Assembly (NCBI GenBank): GCA_031216445.1
Contig: CM062196.1
Coordinates: 25,617,501 to 25,681,500, forward strand
Direction: 5' to 3'
Origin: Lateolabrax maculatus
Taxonomy: Eukaryota > Chordata > Actinopteri > Acropomatiformes > Lateolabracidae
DNA length: 64,000 nucleotides
The notes beneath the pieces were generated by a model. It worked only from the letters and a program-made list of their open reading frames with translations. It was not told where the DNA came from and searched no databases. The number at the start of each line of letters is the position of its first letter. The stretch's first letter is position 1. This document shows, piece after piece, positions 60,986-64,000 of the stretch. The translations under genes were made by a program, and so were the position numbers.

Positions 60986-61964
60986 AATGGACCTTTGAGT
61001 AAGAATGAATTGTCAGTCCCAAAATATTTGAATGTTCAAATCAATTTTGAACCCTCATATATGATTAAAAGAAATTGTCTGATACGTTGTTAAAAGATGT
61101 GTTTATCAGTATCAGCCTCTAAGATCTGTCAGGCTCCACTGTAACTAAATGAAAGGCTGCTTTGGTGGTGTACGTATTGTTGATGGCCACACCGGTTGGT
61201 CTTTCTTGGTGGCCGAACAACAGCGGAGACATTTTATGAACAATGCCCTGAGAGCTTCACAAAAACTAAAATAATGAGTGGAACTGAATAAATTCCCTGG
61301 GTACCCACATCACCTCCAATCCTCTGTGTGTGTCACGACCGCCTGATCACCAAGTTCTTCATTTCCACGAGTTCAAGAACGAAGCAGAGTTCCACACTGA
61401 GCCAACATGTTAATGTAGCACCCACTCTGCACATGCTCAGTTCTTTCAGTTCCGCTTCGGTCCACCACCCCCACCCCACTGCCCCCTCAACACTGAACTT
61501 TTGTACATGGTGAAGTTAGCTCCACTGTCAGACTACTGAAGTCTTGGGTAACAGACAGTATAAAAACAGTTTGAGTCTGGTGTTGAACCGTTTCATTGTA
61601 AAGTTTTTTTTTCTTTGTCAACAGAAGACAAAATAAACACTTCATTGCCATATTCTGGAAAACAGACCTAATGTTTGTCTCATTTATTTCCTAGCACTTA
61701 TGACATTAAACATTTACATCTGTTAAAAGTCAAATTACAGCAGTCAATGTTATTGCTAAGCCCTTCAATACGTGTCATGTAAATTAATAACAGCTACATG
61801 TGTAGTATCAGGAAAAAAAGCTTGCTCTAGTTCAACCGGATAACAGATACTAAATAGTAATACATGACTGTTAATGATATAAAATACAGATTTATATGTG
61901 AGTAATAACACTGTTTAAGATGGTTATTATTTAAAAAACACCAAAACCAACATTGTGTTAATCT

Positions 61965-62390
61965 GTGTCTCAGTACTCTCTGACCTCTCTTTGGCTCTCA
62001 GCTCTAAGCCCATTGGTTCCTACTGAAGACGCAAATCTTGAGAAACAGCGGACACGGATATATTGTTTCATATTTAAAAAAGGCTCAGTAATTTCCTAAA
62101 ACAGCTGGCCACTGTAGTTTTTATCAAACACTCTAACAGGAGGAGATCATGCATTTGCTGGGGACTATTTTCAGGGGCGGATTAATCCGCATGTGGTGCT
62201 CTAGTGAGTATTTGAGGCTGCAAGACATTGTAGTCTACCAGTGTGTGTGTTCATGGTAATGAAGGAACATTCAAATGGTGTGGTTAACTGATGTGTTTTT
62301 AATAGTTTTTGGATGGAGCTCTGTGGCTCAGAGGAAGAAGATACTTTGGATGCAAACACAATACTTGTTAGATACATTCATTGTTGGAAG
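61965..62390 (+). repeat. Family X repeat, copy 4
   Basis: Longest copy (about 425 bp), including GGCTCTCAGCTCTAAGCCCA, ACAGCTGGCCACTGTAGTTT, GGGGACTATTTTCAGGGGCG, GCAAGACATTGTAGTCTAC and ACACAATACTTGTTAGATAC. Placed after the last b4galt6 poly(A) signal. Confidence 0.7.
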
Positions 62391-62577
62391 AAAGAAGCAG
62401 ATCTCCAGCCTTATACTGCTTGCTGTCCCAACACCCCCACCTGGCTGTAAATTCCCACGGTGCAACGTATCACTGGTGCGGGTTGGTGACCACGGCTGTG
62501 GTTGTGTAGGAGTACGGACTGAGCAGCAAGGCCAAGGTATAGTGACGATGACCTTCAGCATGGGCCTCAAACACCAC

Positions 62578-62597
62578 CTGCACACACACACACACAC
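62578..62597. repeat. (CA)n microsatellite
   Basis: 20-base CA run. Confidence 0.9.
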
Positions 62598-64000
62598 GTT
62601 GCCACAGGGTCAACGACTGAAACATTTACACTGTGACTGATACAATGGAGGGTAAAGTCACTGTTGAGGAGAGAAAGAAAATTAAAAAAACAGATGAGAT
62701 TCATTTAACCATCAAAGTCTAGAACTGTAAACGGAAACAGAAAAGAAAAACCGAAAAGAAAACAAAAAATAAATGGAAATTACAAGCAACATGGATGATA
62801 TGAAAGAAGATGGCTGAGATTTTAAAGAAAGGCCTGAATGGATTCAGTTTCCTTTCAAATACAGTATGTTTAAAACTTTAGTGATACGTCATTTGAAGCT
62901 AAAAAACATGTCAGACATGACAAGTACCAGAGCAGACAGTTCGCCACAAACTGAATGCAGATAATGTGATGAAAACAGACTATTGATGTATAAATCAAAC
63001 AAAGACGTTATATATGACGATAACCAATGCCTTTTGGCCATGTTGTTCTTGGAAGCGTTTCCTCACACTGGGGACAAACAGCAGAATAGCAAACAGCTAC
63101 CTGAACCTGCTGACAGTGCCGTCCTGAGGTACTGCTGTCAGGCTTCACAACAAGATCAGATAGCAGAAGATAAGCCTCTACGCAGGTTATCACTCAGTGA
63201 CCGGTCAGCTGTGTGAAGCCGAGAAAGAAGGCGGCGTTTGAGCTTCTATCAGCTGTCTTTTCCCATTCTTTACACAACTATTTCTGTCACTTCTCATGTG
63301 AACAACAAAGTGCAACACTGTGAATGTCTTCCAGGAGAAAATCTGCCCTGTTTAACAATCGTAAGAAGTAGTTTTGAGCGAGTATACCCCGGCACCTACA
63401 CTCACACATCCGATCAGATGGTGTTACTGTTATGTGACTGTGAAGTTGTGAATGAGCTAGAAACTGTGTGAATGAAGCCAGTCATGCTCTGGCCTCCCAA
63501 CATTTAATTGAGTTAGTTGGCAAATGTTGGACTTTTCTAATTTAACTAATAAACTTTTTCTAAGACTCGTTACCCAGCACTGATGGAGTTCTGGGAACAA
63601 ACAAACTGAGCATCAAGTGCAGTTGGACGTTATATAACATGGATATTTCATTTCCATGGAAGAAACAAGAATGGACTCTACTTGTGTGACCATCATGTGT
63701 CTCATCTGCCATTGTCTCACCTCCAAATAATCCTGCAAAAACAACTGTATCTATGTTTCAGCTACATATTGGTCTCAACTAAACCCGGGAAAAACGCAGC
63801 AGTTTTGGAGTTGAAAGGAATGCATTTTAAAACATAACATGCCAGAAATGTCACAATGGGTCAGGATCCTCCCCTGTCACACTCCCACAGAGGAGGAAGT
63901 AACCTAAGGAGGGTGAACTGAGGGGAAGAACTGCTCTGCAAGATAATGGCGTATCTCTGTTGGACTATCTCTGTTGGATTATCTCTGTTGGTCTACTGTA

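Larger units (their letters stand above)
54708..61660 (+). other. b4galt6: b4galt6 long 3' UTR with several poly(A) signals
   Basis: No other coding exon is recognisable after the b4galt6 stop. AATAAA signals occur at 57080-57085 (inside an interspersed repeat), 58357-58362 and 61632-61637. The last is followed by a T/GT-rich stretch suited to cleavage. The segment includes a GC-rich start (54710-54890), a GT repeat at 55000-55038 and an interspersed repeat at 56975-57222. Minus-strand open frames here have no recognisable motif. The most distal end is inferred; a shorter UTR ending near 57.1 or 58.4 kb is equally possible. Confidence 0.45.
61661..64000. other. Intergenic DNA downstream of b4galt6
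   Basis: Contains family X copy 4 and a CA run. The final three GTTGGA-TATCTCT units at 63945-63990 (TATCTCTGTTGGACTATCTC pattern) form a short tandem repeat cut by the window end. No gene seen. Confidence 0.55.

Noticed and set aside
1..64000. CRISPR array, rRNA, bacterial operon or phage features
   Set aside because: None present. Repeats are microsatellites and eukaryotic transposons, and genes have spliceosomal introns.

Overview
This is a vertebrate window, almost certainly from a ray-finned fish and probably a percomorph teleost. Coding exons are short and separated by GT-AG introns. The two clear genes encode proteins that align along their full length with vertebrate RFC4 and B4GALT6. 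The interspersed DNA is typical of teleosts: L2-type LINEs, Tc1/mariner elements, Ty3/gypsy relics, and many CA/GT microsatellites. There are no prokaryotic, organellar or CRISPR features.

Layout. From 1 to about 28.2 kb lies gene-poor DNA. It holds microsatellites, a LINE fragment with a C-terminal zinc finger (1.6-2.1 kb), L2 tails (1.4-1.6 and 17.3-18.2 kb), a decayed Tc1-like element (15.6-16.4 kb), copies of unnamed interspersed repeats, and three near-perfect palindromes (5.9, 6.9 and 8.1 kb). A few exon-like segments at 8.9-11.05 kb and 26.4 kb could not be assigned to a gene. From 28.3 to 34.5 kb is a complete rfc4 gene (+): a CCAAT/E2F-type promoter, a probable non-coding first exon, ten coding exons (358 codons plus stop) and a poly(A) signal. 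From 36.3 to 37.6 kb is a collapsed Ty3/gypsy relic (-).

From 37.9 to about 61.65 kb is b4galt6 (+). It has a GC-rich promoter and leader with four short upstream ORFs, then nine coding exons (382 codons plus stop) spread over 16 kb, then a long 3' UTR with several poly(A) signals. Intron 1 (8.7 kb) carries an antisense 5'-truncated L2 LINE with a long open reverse-transcriptase frame, and an isolated exon-like segment on the minus strand. Intron 2 carries a complete Tc1 transposon with an uninterrupted 346-codon transposase, inverted repeats of about 200 bp and TA target duplications. From 61.7 kb to the end there is only repeat-bearing intergenic DNA.

The two host genes are not functionally linked. 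RFC4 is a clamp-loader subunit for PCNA in the nucleus. B4GALT6 is a Golgi galactosyltransferase, the family member associated with lactosylceramide synthesis. They are neighbours in the same orientation, about 4.1 kb apart (rfc4 poly(A) signal to b4galt6 start codon). The most notable items are the possibly functional Tc1 copy, the GU-repeat-bounded intron 5 of b4galt6, the uORF-rich b4galt6 leader, an unnamed four-copy repeat family, and the unidentified exon-like segments.
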